Part shown: in pieces, positions 25,526 to 38,237 of the stretch | Layout of the letters: the number at the start of each line of letters is the position of its first letter | Numbering within the stretch: position 1 is the stretch's first letter | Assembly: GCA_025266875.1 (NCBI GenBank) | Contig: JALLLT010000033.1 | Span: forward strand, 124,001-188,000 | Direction of reading: 5' to 3' | Length of the DNA: 64,000 nucleotides | Source of the DNA: Fennellomyces sp. T-0311 | Taxonomy: Eukaryota > Mucoromycota > Mucoromycetes > Mucorales > Lichtheimiaceae | The notes under the pieces: model-generated | Databases searched by the model: none | What the model was told of the DNA's origin: nothing | The model's input: only the letters and a program-made list of their open reading frames with translations | Translations under genes and position numbers: made by a program

Positions 25526-25736
25526 AGAACACAGATTAAACCACGCTAGCGTTTTTTTCTCTGCTTGAAAGTGTGCCTTGTCATAGTTGGCTAGCAATGC
25601 CTGCATAGGAGCCATAGTGACACTGTTGTTGCTCAAATGCCATATGGCGACTTCTGATATGACATGAAAACAACTCCGCACTGTAAACCTGCCACGTTCT
25701 ACTGTTCCTGATCGGCTTTCTCTTTGCTTCAACACC

Positions 25737-26826
25737 ATGAGATGGACCTCACTGTGCATAACGCTCAGCATCTTGCTGGCGTTGCTGACCATCAGTGCAC
25801 CGGCTGTACGTGGCTGGGAACAAGGCAAGTTCATTACTACTCTGCAACAACCGAAACGCGATCTTGACAGTTTCCGTCTATAGCCGATTTTGAGATCTTT
25901 GATTTGGTCGATGAGTTGGAGAAATCAGAAGGTACCGACGTCAACTTTTACAGCTGGCTCAATGTTTCGGTAATTTGAACACCTTTTTCTTGTGAGTGTG
26001 TTAAAAAGTTAAGCACCCTCTTTGGTAGCCTTCTGCTTCTTCTTCGGACATCAACCGAGCATATCGAAAACTATCACTCAAGCTCCAGTAAGCAACAATC
26101 AACTGCAAAGAGCGTGTGAGTTCATGTCGCTGATGGTTGCTTAGTCCTGACAAGAACAAGAAGGATGTTACGGCCAAGGAAAAGTTTGCACGACTGGGTA
26201 AGATTGTGGCGATTCTTCGTGATTCTGCCAAACGCGAACGCTACGATTTCTTTTACAAGAACGGTGTGCCGCGCTGGCGAGGTACTGGCTACTATTATTC
26301 GCGTTTCCGCCCTGGCCTCGCCACCGTGGTTGTCTTTTTGACTGTCTTGTCGGGCGCGGCGCAGTATATGGTTGGCTGGATCAATTACTATCAGGAACGC
26401 CAGAAGATCGCTGGATTCGTCGCCGATGCCCGCACAAACTTGACGCAAGGTGTGCCCAAATCTCAAGGTGCCCCCACACTCGGACGAAGCTATGTCGAGG
26501 TGGGTGGCCGTCCAATGCGTTGCGAGGTCAAGTCGGACGATTACATTATCGTGTACACCTCCAACGACGAGGAGCCTGTTCACCTCAACACAGCTTGGAT
26601 CCAGAAGCCTTCGATCACCAGCAACGTGTTCTTCATCAGTTGGCCAATCAATACGTTCTACAAGTTGACTGGCAAGCAGCCTCCTTCGCCGGCAGCTGAG
26701 AGTCCCGAGTCAAGTGATCGCGACGACGAGCCTACGAAGAAGAAAAAGAAGCGCGGAAAGCCTGTGGCAGTGACAGGATCGAAAATAGGTGGACGTCGCC
26801 GAGCAGTTGCGAAAGCACAAAATTAG
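25737..26826 (+). CDS. ER-anchored DnaJ protein, Erj5/DNAJC1-like
   Basis: J-domain co-chaperone of the ER membrane that would stimulate a lumenal Hsp70. Exons: 25737-25824, 25884-25969, 26029-26087, 26145-26826, giving 304 aa, close to yeast Erj5. Signal peptide about 1-26, J domain about 50-115 with HPD at 78-80 (His completed by splicing), transmembrane helix about 135-157, and a Lys/Arg-rich cytosolic tail. Intron 1 (25825-25883) begins GCAAGT: a GC-AG intron, required because only it joins GWEQ to ADFEIFDLVDELEK in frame. The gene starts 211 bp after the Arp9-like stop and converges on the RhoGEF gene with 130 bp between stops. Confidence 0.88.
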
Positions 26827-26956
26827 ATTCTTTTTTTTTCCTTTTTTCTAGATACAGTGTATAAATGAACACCTTGAACAAGTGTATGTCGAATGCTAAA
26901 TTAGAGATGTGTGTGTGTATATATATTGAGTGAGTGTAAGGTATTATGCCGCGCGT

Positions 26957-29900
26957 TCACCATCCGTTTTGCGCGTTCTTCGTTCGCACGTATTCAAAGA
27001 TCTTGTCCGCCGTCTTTTCATCCTTCAAATGGACCATGTACACCATGCTGGTTCGCGTCTGCTCGTTCGTGAGCAGAAACGACACTCGCTTGGGATTGAT
27101 GCGTTGCACGTTGCTGCTCATCACCACCGCACTGATGAGCTTGTACTTGCCGTTCTCCATGTACACGTGCGTCTTTTTGCTGGGCATTTGCTGCGAAATA
27201 CGCAGAGTTACGCTGCCCATGTTATTCCAAGTGGAATGTTCTTGTTGCGAAAACAACTTGCACCGACACTGCATCAACGGTGACAGGGTTTGTGGTACTT
27301 GCTCGAGATATGACTTGCTGTCCGTTGGCATGGGATTATCAAACAATGACACCGAGTGAAGCACAGAAGGTGATGATCGCAGCGATGGAGCTGCAGTAGA
27401 CGTGGCTGTGGCGATCGACCGTTGCGAGTTTCCTCTTGCCAGATCTGGACCGTTAGGACCAAAGATTTGAGTCGATTCGTAGTGAACACGCTGTAAAACA
27501 CTATGCAATTCGACCGCATCAGGTCGTCGTTGAAAATGGACCAGATAGTTTTCTTTTTGTGGCCCCATGAATACGGATATGCTAACGTCCGTTTCACCCT
27601 GCAGTTCAATGACGGTCGTAGGAAGAATCCAGGCATTGAGATACAGTTGGCCACTGCCAAGTAATTGGATCGATAGACATGATCGATTGGCATTCGTTGT
27701 ACGCACATTGATGGCACACTGATCCTGCGGTGAATGCCAGCTTTGGTTTTTCCAATGGAACACTTCACAACGTCCGTGGCTGTACAGAATTTGACGTGTG
27801 GCATTCGCATAGGCACCAGGCTGTACATGCATCAACTGTTAGCGTACTGCAACGTCGACGAACATGCCACCAACTTACACTTTGCGGCGGTGATGCCAAT
27901 TCTTCCAAACTTGAAGATGGGGTCTTGTGAGAGTCGAGACGGGCAGGAAGGCGAAGGGATGGCTTTTGTCGTTGACGGGCAACAGGTGTGCTGGCTGATT
28001 GAACGGGTTGAGAACCGTTTTGTCGAATAGATGTTGTTCGTACAGGCGCCACGTCCTTTCGAGCAGATGATGTTCGGGGAAGAGGAGTAGGTGGGAACAG
28101 GGGAATAGAGCTATTGTCGTTCTTGACCACGTTTTCGGGCATGCTTCCTTTTCGTGGAGGTGGTGTCATGGCAGGTGGCTTTGGTTGCTCGGTGGAGGAG
28201 GGTGAACCGCCTTCGGTTGCGGCCGTCGAAGCAGATCCTCGCGTAAAGGAGTATTCGGATGACCGCGCCGACTCTGGAAAAGAGTCCACCGATGCTGCCA
28301 ATGCTGCTCTCACCGACTGAATACCGCCGCCGTTGATTTGTGAAGGCGGATTAGTGTTATTCCGGGGAGGTTGGCGAACAGCTGCAGCTCCTGGTGAGGT
28401 TGATCGTGGAAGGATAGGCGCGGTTGTGGTTGTTTTTTCTGAAGAGGATTGTTGTGGACTAGGTGGGAGACTCTTGTTTTCAGATGAATCCAGTTCATCT
28501 TCTGGCGACGTTGTGACCATGGAAGAGATTGTCATTTTATGCATAGCAGGCTGGATCATTGTCATTTGTACGGGTGCTGATTCCATTTTACTGGCACTGT
28601 TATTATCATCCTTTTTCTCGTCGTCCGTTGGTATTGGTGGCACCGCTGGCACCGCGGGAGGAGGAGCAACAGCTGCCTTGACCGTAGATGGATCAGGTAT
28701 TCTTGATAGTATTTTCACCGAACGTGGAACGATATCAGCAAGACTTTGTCCATCCGAATCTGTAATGTCATTATCTTGTTTCTTGGCATCAGCACGAGAC
28801 GGTAAAATGGGCTTATCGTCATCGTCGTCATCAAATCGACCATCGTAAAAGTCCATGATCGTGTCACGAAACGCCTCACGTCGAGCACGTGGCAAAGAAT
28901 CTGGCTCGTGGTCAACATGATCGTCGTCGGCTGTCGAATACAACGCATAGATGTCTTCTTTGCTTGCCTCTTCTTCTTCTTGTTCCGTTACGCCTGAATC
29001 GCGATACAGTAGTTGTTCATTGTGTAATTCGGTTACCCGATGCGATACTACCGTAAAGAATGGCCTGGGACTGTTACTTGACCCACCAATCCATGCGTTC
29101 CGGACTTGAGAGGATTCTGCTTTGAACACGAGATGACTTCGTCCACCGACTGTAAACTGGAAAAGGTGTTCACCAGCGCGTTCCATGGATATGGGTTTGA
29201 CCAATATATCTCGTACGGCAAGTGGTGTAAACATGAGTGAGTATTTTTGACGATGTTCTGGACCGTCCATTTCTTTGCAAATGGCCAGCTCCGTTGTTGT
29301 CAATGCAAGTCGAACACGTGTCGGCACTTCATCCTTGTGCTGTGGCAAAAGGATAAAGGAATCTTGCATGATAAGCTGTGTGTCGGGTGCTTGCCATTTT
29401 AATACGTAACGCTAATGCAATAAAATAAGAATGGGATGATTGCAGTGTAAACGATAATTTCACCTACGATACGGGTTCGACTGTAAAAGTCTAATACTCT
29501 GCTGCAATCTACTTGGTCTGTGAATGCTGCTAGTACTTTTGGGTCGCATTTGATGGGGGGCAGTTTTTCTTGTTCTGCTCGTCTCACTTGTTCCTGCTGT
29601 TGTCGTTGCTGTTGCCTAATTCGGACTTGCTGGCGATGAGAATCATCGTGTAACGCTGGTAGTGATTTGACCACGGGCGTATCATTTTGCGACAGATGAA
29701 TCAACGTGTCGATCCGTTGGTTGGCATTTAATAATAGCTGATGGTCGGGCCGCCCAGGCTTCGTGCTTTCGTAAAGTCTCTAATCGGTCGTTAGTGCATC
29801 GTAACGCCCTGGAAAGAATCGAAACGCAGTTTGATACCCACATGGTATAGCGCCTTGTAGTAATGCAAGCGTTTCACAGGTGCCTCGAATAACGAGTCAA

Positions 29901-30609
29901 GTGTAATGTTGCAGTTCATACTGGCGGACAAGGTCTGGGTTTGAGATCAGCATCCCCAAGGAAGCGCAAAATGGACATATTAAAAGTTACCTCAAGTAGA
30001 TGACGAATGGACGGATTGTTGGCCAGTTCATTTCGTTTATCCAAATTTCGAATGTAACTTCTGCTAAAGTTGGCGTACGGGATCTCCATATCTTCAATCT
30101 ATGCAGAAAATCCAATGTTAATCTAGAACATGCCTTCTCCCTCCCCCCAAAGAATCTAATAATAGGTTTCTTACCCATTGCATTAATACATCGCCGAGCT
30201 CCCGCATCGCTTTGGGATTGCTGGCCACCTTGACAAGTTTCTATTTTAAAACGCCAGCTTAATAACGTTTGTCACGTGCGTCCTAGCGAAGGTTGTCATT
30301 TACTGTGCAGAACCGCTTGTTGACTCTTTGGATATCATGGACGAACTTGAGCAGCTCGGTGAAGTCTGGTGCGGCCGATAGCGTCTGCTTCATCCAGATA
30401 CGCGCAATTTGCTATTAATATCAACAGTTAAGCTATGTGTCGAATTTTAATATAAAGGTGGGAAAATCAAGGTTATTTACAGAGTCGATAATTCTCAGGG
30501 TTTCCAGGTACGACTTTTCGGTGTGAATGAGATCAGACAGCGGATTCGTCGGCGAGGGCATGGGCCGAGATTGCGCTACATTGGCGGCATGAGAAGATGT
30601 AGACAACAT
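26957..30609 (-). CDS. Rho guanine-nucleotide exchange factor (DH-PH)
   Basis: Activator of a Rho/Cdc42-type GTPase. Exons (minus): 30609-30481, 30411-30304, 30240-30175, 30098-29991, 29934-29842, 29779-29468, 29411-27879, 27820-26957; all junctions are phase 0, giving 1070 aa. DH domain about 20-225, starting PLSDLIHTEKSYLETLRIID and continuing through SLFEAPVKRLHYYKALYH and DHQLLLNANQRIDTLIHL. PH-like domain about 283-385 (LIMQDSFILLPQHKD to QVRNAWIGG). A long low-complexity Ser/Pro-rich middle follows. The C-terminal 300 residues hold compact conserved-looking segments (GRCEVFHW; WNNMGSVTLRI to DKIFEYVRTKNA) that may be another PH/RanBD-like fold. The start is the first ATG in frame. Which GTPase it acts on is unknown. 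Confidence 0.8.
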
Positions 30610-31229
30610 TGTGCGTGTGAAGGAGAGAGCGGTGAGAGTCGACGACGAAGAGGTGCACACAGGTTATTAATGTGAAAGGGTCCTTTGAATATATTGTGGA
30701 TATAGGGGCCAGAAGGGGTTATTCGAACAAAGAGTTATATGGAACCAAGGTGAAAAGAACGGGAAGGTATGTGTGATAGAGTCTATCGCGCCATTGCTTT
30801 CTTTTCCCGCAAACAAAAGAGTGGAGCGACTTTTAAAAAAGAGAAGATAAAAGGTTCAGTGTGTGGCGGGCCATATTGGGTTTTGCTTCTATAAACGTAG
30901 CACAAATCGGTGTTTTGGCCTCAAGGCGATCCCCGCAAATGTATATCCAAACCGTGTTCATCCCCAATTCGGGGGCATGCCCTCTGCTACATATGACTCT
31001 GTGTCCAGAGTATAAAAACCGCTGCGAAAAACCACACATGTTTTTGATATCCACTGGTTTCCATGGCAAAAGCAGCTGGGTAACCGCATGTGTAAAAAAA
31101 AAACCATGGTAGCTGCACTGGCGTATTCATTTCCCGAGACGATAGTCAATAAAATAACCAGAAATGGTGAAATTTACACTTTATGTTACACTGGTGTCGT
31201 AAGGGCAACTAATGAAGTGACAAATACCG
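30610..31229. other. Intergenic, promoter side of the RhoGEF gene
   Basis: Spacer between two minus-strand genes. No additional gene supported. Confidence 0.5.
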
Positions 31230-34227
31230 TTAGTCCTCTTCATTAGCCTCCTGTTCAGCCATAGCTGCAGTGGCTTCATCTATCTCGTTTTGCATGATCT
31301 TTTTGCGCGTCAGCGCCACTTTGGCCAGGTCAAGACGGTTGTGCTTTTTAAAGATCAAAGCCAATTGTCGATCTTGGTCCATTCGCTTCCGCACATTCTG
31401 GAGATAGGTGTCCATGTCCAGCACTCCCGTTTGAACTTGAATCACTAGCATATTCATCTTGATATCCAGCGCTTGCTTTCGATCCACCAACTCATCTCTC
31501 GTGGCCGCATCCAATTTCCCGCTGGCCAAAGTATTGGTTGCGAGCGATATTTCGTGCTCCAGCACCATGTTGGAGATGATACTGTCAGTGCTGTTTCAAA
31601 AATGAAACGATTAATAAAGTCGGAAGTAATTAGCGCCACAGCACAAACCTATTTAATTCTTCCTGAGCTTCCTCTAATTCCGTATTCTCTTCTTTCGGTG
31701 ATGCTTGTGGTGCAGGTGCAGGTGGTGACACAGGAGGTGTCTTGACAACAACAGGAGCAGCTTCTTCGGGGTTCGTTTGGCTTGGCGATTGCAAAATCAT
31801 TCCTGAGGTCAACCCAGCTGCTGCTAAAATCTGCGAGGTGTTCTTGCCAAATTCGTCGAGGACGAGCCACCGTTCTGACCTTTTGACGATATCCTCGCCT
31901 GTGAGAGGCTCGCGCAAATTCAGCTGCACTTCCAATTTCCCGCCGGTTTTCCGACGGTTGCCATCGACCAACTATAAGAGAATGAGTACTTTTGCTTTAC
32001 TTGGCTTAGCCTCTAGGACTTGCATCAAACACTCCCGAGATCGAAGCCTTGTTTAATAATGTTTCCAGGGGAAGCTGAATCTTGCCAAGAGATAGTGGTC
32101 GTCGGAATAACCCGTATGAGTAGCGGTTATGAAACACTTCAAGTACCAGCTTTCGTCGCTGAATGTGTCGAAAGAACAGGCGATTGCCTCTCATGATGGG
32201 AATTTGCACAGACACGTCAAAATCTATTTAGTGTATCCGTGTCAGTTTATGGCAAGTCAACGTTAATTAACATCTCCCGTTTTACCTGGATTGCTTCCTT
32301 TTTGCACCGCTGTCTCGCCTTTTCCCAGAGCAGCCTGAGCACTCGTCTCTGGAGGCCAACCGTCGAAATCCCAAGTAACGTAGGGCTCCAGAGAAGAAGC
32401 GATATCCAGCGACTGAAGTCCAATGCCACGAACAATCCGAAGTTCCATCTGGTTGATTGCTATATGGTCCAGAATATTCTTGTAAGTATAGCTCACTTGC
32501 TCGTAATGCAACTGCGGTGTCGTAGTCTGGTTCTGATCACGACGCGACCGCAACGAAACAACGTCGGTCGTGAACACCTGTTCCAACTGTTGGAAATGCT
32601 CCTGCTCGCTGCTGCCTGTGCCAGATAATGTTTTGCCTGACCGCTTTCGGCTGTGCATCGATGTCTGAATAGCAAGATTATGACACACATCGATTTGATA
32701 GATCAACTGCGCTTCCAGATGTTCTAGCGTATGGCTCGTGGACGCAGTTTCGACGCGCTGGATCTGTCGTATCTTTCCGTCGCCAAGCGTCATATCTGGC
32801 TTGGATGGAAGTTTGCGTTGAACTGCATCCATGTCTGCAACCTCTCCGTTCTTCACCTGGATGGCCACTCGAAGCAGTTCCTTTGATACCTTTACCATCT
32901 CTTTCGCAGCTCCAAGGTTACCCAAGTCTTTGTAGTGATGTGCTGCCTCTTTGTATTCCTTTTGCAGTTGCACAATTTCTTGCAACAACTGGTGCGGATT
33001 GACACTGGATGTCGCGGGCGATGGGGATGCGAGTGGCGGGGGTGAAGGTGTTTTCGGCGGCGCTGGCGATGAGGCAGCTGGTGGTAGGGATGGTATAGAT
33101 TTCGTACTGGGTGTGCTGGCAGTGTCGTTGGTATCATTGTTGGTATGTTGGGGTGACGTGTGTTGAACATCTTCCATATGATCGTCTCTGCGTGTGGGCT
33201 GAATCTCTTGTTGAATTTGGACCAACTCGTTGTACTTTTGTGTAAGTGCTTTGGACTTTCGTAGTAGTTCCACCGCCTTCTTCTTATCGCCTTGACGCTT
33301 GGCAGCCAATGCCAGCTGTTGATACTGCTTTGACTGTCGCTGCAATTCTTCAAGATCAGGCTCTTCGTCCTCCTGTATTTGCTGAGTCGGACGGATGCCC
33401 ATATCGTCGTCTTCATCCTTAACCGTCTCAATGGTCGTTTTCGCCGAACGATCGCTGCTCTCTTTTGGTGGGGCTGGAGGTTGCTCTTTTGGCGCATCAA
33501 GAAGATAATTCGATGCACGTTCAAGGTTGCCATCGTATTTCGCAAGCGCGTCTTCCGCCTGCTGACGAGAAAATCCCAACGCCATTAGGTCCTGCGCATT
33601 TTCACTTGGTAACTCCTGTTCCACATGACGATCCTCGGTATGATGCTCTTTGGTCTGCTGTTCCTCGGTCGTCTGCGCTGGCTCGCCTTCATTTGTCAAC
33701 GAGGATAATTCTTTCTAACAGAAAATCATGTCAGTTGTTCATGCAGCGCGACTATATCAAACGCGCTTACAAGCAGTGTCGGATCAGTAAAATCGGCCTC
33801 AGTCAGCTCCACATCGACGTCGTCATCGCCTTGAGCAAGTGCTGCATAACTATCGAAATCCAGATTCTCCAAATCCACGCCTTTTTGCTGTTGCATGAGT
33901 CGTTTTTTCTGCTGCTCTTCTTTGAGTTGCTGCTGGCGTCGACGTTGTTCCTGCTGCGCCGCTGCTTTTGCCTTTTGTGCGCTTGACCCACCACTTGACG
34001 ACGACGTTAATTCTTGCAATTGTCGCTAAAATGAAGAATGATTAGCTTTACTCGTAGCTGCTTTCTTTTGTTAGCTGCATAGGGGAAATTACAAGCAATT
34101 CAGGGTCATTCAAATCGGACTCGTCTTCTTCATGACCTTGGTCAGGAAGCGGGTCCTTGAGTAAATCGTCAAGGTCGGCTATGTTGAACGGTTTTTGCCC
34201 GGTGTCACTACGCTTTCCTCCAAACAT
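31230..34227 (-). CDS. CC2D1/Lgd-like protein with UBA, DM14 and C2 domains
   Basis: Likely regulator of ESCRT-III and endosomal sorting, by relation to animal Lgd/CC2D1. Exons (minus): 34227-34093, 34025-33771, 33714-32286, 32223-32033, 31971-31649, 31590-31230, giving 897 aa. An acidic and Gln-rich N-terminus is followed by a UBA-like segment (about 167-203, LMALGFSRQQAEDALAKYDG). Two DM14-type helical units come next (about 252-295 and 373-420, KQYQQLALAAKRQGDKKKAV and KEYKEAAHHYKDLGNLGAA). A C2 domain follows (about 553-725) with the family signature GGKLEVQLNLREPL. A C-terminal coiled coil ends the protein. Intron 4 uses a weak GTGTTT donor, the only one that keeps frame. The UBA is additional to the animal architecture. 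Confidence 0.82.
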
Positions 34228-34738
34228 TTTGTACGAATCGTGTGTCGTCTTCGGGTTGAAAAGGACCTGCGGATAGGCAAAAGAAGAAAATTCACGCAAT
34301 AGCTCTCTGACGATTACCCCGACGCCAGACGAACTTTAACAATGCTTATATAATTAGCCGTCAATCCTATATATACCAAGGCATCCAAGGCTTGCTTTCG
34401 GTGATACTGGCTCTTGGCAGAGCACCATTACTTATCTGTGCCAAGGCAAACATCGCATCATGCTGGCTTTTTAATTACCTCCTAGCTCTCAAGGAGAATA
34501 TCGTATACTCCCCTACTTTTTTATAGGTTTCCATGACGACCGTACCATGGATACATACCCAAGCTCCTAGTTTTGAGCAATATATGAGTACGGTCAGATA
34601 TGACAAATGGACCGCTCAATTCACCACTTAGTTGTGGACGTCAGCTTTTATGACCACCTGACGATCGTGACACGACTGCGCCTGCAACTCCCTCTTTCGT
34701 CCTGAGCAGTTTTGCCCTTCCGTTTGAAAGTTCCAACC
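34228..34738. other. Divergent promoter region
   Basis: About 0.5 kb between the divergent CC2D1-like (minus) and F-box 1 (plus) genes. No gene seen. Confidence 0.5.
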
Positions 34739-36247
34739 ATGTTGCGTCGATTCAAAAAAACGACATTGCATAACGAATCATTTCTCAACAAACTCCCTTC
34801 CGATATTCTCCTTGACATTTTCTCTCATTTGAGCAAGTCGGATTGCTTGACTTGTATGTCTGTCTGTCGTTCCTGGTATAACTCCATACCCCAATACTGC
34901 CAAGACCGGTGGACTGAGTTAACGTTTTACCAAAATGATATCTATACCAGCAGCAAAGGATGGATACAGTGCATTGGAAGTCATGTTAGGCGCGTAATCT
35001 TTAACTTTTTCCATAACGAGCGACACATCCATGCAATCGCGAAAAAACTGATCGCCAACCAGTGCCACCAAGTTGAATATCTAGGTACCCATCTCCTTTT
35101 TTTTCGAAAAAAGAAGCAAAACTCGCTCTGTACTTAAATAACTTGGATAGAGTTCACGCATTGTACGATCCCTGACCACGTTGCATTGTTACGAATACTG
35201 TCGCGACTTCCGCAACTAACAGAGCTCAAGTTCGAAAGTCACTTCAACAATCTGCCGTTCCTGCATGTCATGCATGCGTGTCCTCGGCTCATACGCTTTA
35301 CATATACATCAACAATTTTTGCCTATCAAGATGGATTGTATTCCGAAGAACCCAAGATCAAAAAACCGGGTCTTCCAAAGCACCTTGAATTCACCCATTT
35401 GAAATATCTATGTCTGGATGCCATCATGGATAAGCAAGCACGGTTACATCCTATTTTGCAAAAGTCTCCCAATCTACGTTATCTCATATGCACGAATGCA
35501 ACAACACCACGCGGTCTAGCACCGTGTGTTACTTCTTACGACACAACTATCGTCAATTTGGATGATCTACCCAGATGGTGTCCAAACCTTGCATACTTTG
35601 AGACCAATACAGGGAGGCCGCTGGGCTGTCAAGATGCATGGCATGATCATCTTGAGCGACCCAAATCGCATCATCAAGGTCTCCAGTACTTTCTCACTAA
35701 GGATGGCCAAGGCTATACTCCTGATACGATTGCAGCATATCTGAGAAAAAATGAGGAAACACTCCAGTATTTAAATCTAGGACGGTACTACGGCTATGAA
35801 GTTGCAAACAGCCCTCTCGTCCATCGAGTGAACTGGACCACAGCCTTCCATACCTTGTCATTCCAGCAGCTACATACCTTGATCTGCGATGACATCCTCA
35901 CTGACAGCGATTCATTAGCTGCCCTGCTTCGAAAGTGTCCCAAGCTAGAAAAACTAATCTTGAGTAGCGCACTATTAATAGTATTCAATCTTCCGCAAAT
36001 GCTTGAAGGATTGAATCACCTGAAACGACTCGAACTTTCGAATCTCCATTTGCGTTATGACAACAATCAAACCATTATACATCAATTCCATTCCCTGAAC
36101 GCTTCTGGAACCAGAATTGAATATGTGAGGCTTTGGGACGTACACGAGCTAACTGACGAACTGCTCCAAGGCTTCACACAACTGCGTACGCTGAAAGTGC
36201 TCGATGCCCGTGCCAATGGAACGGTAGTCCAGACTATTGATCGTTAA
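34739..36247 (+). CDS. F-box protein with leucine-rich C-terminal region (copy 1)
   Basis: Probable substrate receptor of an SCF ubiquitin ligase. Exons 34739-35084 and 35151-36247, giving 480 aa. The F-box is at about 15-55 (FLNKLPSDILLDIFSHLSKS then VCRSWYNSIPQY). The rest resembles irregular leucine-rich repeats (LPQLTELKF, CPNLAYFETN, LRKCPKLEKLIL). The first Met is ATG 34739; an in-frame extension to 34712 starts with TTG and is not used. The intron lies in phase 1 after an EYLG-type motif. The paralogue at 40.5 kb has its intron at the same place and phase and continues with a similar E-F-x-x-C segment. Substrate unknown. Confidence 0.82.
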
Positions 36248-36431
36248 TATGGCTAAACGCTTCGTCATGTAGAATGTGATTAATTATATCACTTTCAACT
36301 GACCTCGTTTTCTTCGATCCGAATGCTTTTCTCTTTCGACCAAACTTTTTGTTTCCCATTATTTTTTTAAAGTACACATTTCATTTAGCCTTGCTTCTTT
36401 ATTTATTATACTCGCTCTAGATTTGATTATG

Positions 36432-36927
36432 TGTTAGTGAATAAAAAGGTTAAAATGATCCGCAGGAGCTCTTGAGCTTGGTCTTATAATCAAACTTCCC
36501 AACTACGGTGATATCCTACAAAATTAATACTAAGATTGTTTCTATCTACTAGTACGGATCTCAAATGGAACGGAACGATCTTAGGTTCTGATACTTGATA
36601 AGGAAGCTAAATAGGTCTCAAAAGTGGACAGGTTAATAAGCGAAGTTTAGCAGAAACAGAATTGTAGTTTATTGATAATGCGAGCGCTCCATTTATACTT
36701 TCCCATACTCCGGACTATATGCTTCTGGAATCTTATGCTATTCTGGATAAATGTACAAGTAGGAACTTGGTAGCTGTTCTAGTAAAAGATCTGTTTCAGA
36801 ATAAGGTCTCATGTTCTGGACGAATGTTCGTTTCTGGATAAATCTAGGTTTATACGAACCAGTAAGATTTGACAATTCTAGGCGGCCTCGCAGATTACAC
36901 GTTTTCTGAACCAGAAATAACGTAACG
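36432..36927 (-). repeat. Dispersed 0.49 kb repeat, solo-LTR-like (copy B, inverted)
   Basis: Reverse complement matches 8682-9169 end to end. The end nearest 36432 keeps the TAACA-type terminus (TGTTA on plus); the other end reads CGTTA instead of TGTTA. Many differences are transitions. No target-site duplication. It lies just downstream of F-box 1 and 150 bp from the inverted-repeat element. Confidence 0.7.
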
Positions 36928-37080
36928 AGTACATATTGAGTTGAAGCATAGTCGCTTACATACTGCTACTAAGAGTGCTCACATCATCCCACGACTCCTA
37001 TTTGGATACTGGAAATTAACATTATCGCACGATATAAAAGCAGACATTACGTTATTTGTTGCCGGGAAGGAACTAAACCA

Positions 37081-38094
37081 ACTTACAGATTTTTAGGTAC
37101 GAAGAATGGGATGGCATATATCGAATTGTGCAATACTCGCCAAAAAGTTAAGAAAGTACCTGAAAAATCGGCCACTAAAGAAGTGTATAAAACTGGTAAT
37201 AACATTGATTTTTTATGTTTCTCATTTCAAGATTACAGTCGAATTTTGGAGATGCTTTTGGATCATTTACTAGCACGACCAGCGGTTGAATGCCTTTGAT
37301 GTATTGGCATATTTGTAGAGAATATAATGGCGGACTCACTAGTGCTGTCAGCAAGTTAAACAAACGACGTGGAAAAGGCTTAATCAGAGAAGTGTGATTT
37401 TCATCTTTTGCTAAGTTGCAAAAATCTTTTATTAGATGAAGGGTTGTTTTGCATTTTGTAACGTATACTACCACCCTGGGAGCAATACGGAAAAGTTTTG
37501 TTTGTGTTGTTAGCGTAATTTAGGGCCAAGATATTGTAAAGAATAGGCTGACGTTGGAAGGAGATAACCAAAAAGTAGGACCTGAATACGGCAGTTTTGA
37601 AAAAATATAGTAAGTAGAAAAATTAGAAGTGAAGAGCCATAGGAAACGTGATATACTGTATGAAAAAGCTTACGGAGTCGCCTTTAAGTACGCATGATTT
37701 CCACTGATAAACTCCTAGTACATAGTAATTACCTTGTAAACATGGCAACCAGTCTATTTATTCCCATGACATCAACAGCTATACAGTGGCTATGGTAGTC
37801 ATTATTTCTACAATAATAATAGCATATTTCCTGCTCCAATTTTGTGTTAATTTTTCGAGAAAGCTTTCGAAGTTTGCGATACGTATGGTAGTGACTGGTT
37901 GCATAGTTTTCACAGACTTTTTGAAACAGATGTGTCGACGTTCGACGGAGGGAGGGTGGCTTTTGAGAGTGAGGGTCAGAGCTTTGAGAGAGGCACGCCA
38001 AACATTTTCAGGCATTTCCTTAACTTTTAGGTGAGCATTGCATAATTGGATATATGTCATCCCACGCTACGTACCTAAAAAACCTGTATCAAGT
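37081..38094. mobile_element. About 1 kb element with long terminal inverted repeats
   Basis: The left end (37081-37166) and the reverse complement of the right end (about 38003-38094) align along nearly 90 bases. Shared features are a start of ACTT, then a T run, AGGTACG, GGGATG-CATATATC, AATT-TGCAAT and AAAAGTTAAG. The inner 0.8 kb carries no transposase-like frame. This fits a non-autonomous DNA transposon or foldback element. No target duplication is visible, and two separate inverted insertions remain possible. Confidence 0.6.
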
Positions 38095-38237
38095 CCCAAA
38101 AGCAAGCCTACTAGTCGTTGTAATGCCCTCTTCAAGTCGATGAGTGTATATTTGTATGTATTTCATTTATTTGAAACCTTATGCAGTGTAGTTAAGGTAT
38201 TTGCTACCTGTAATAGCTTTTGTTGGTTCGGAATCGC

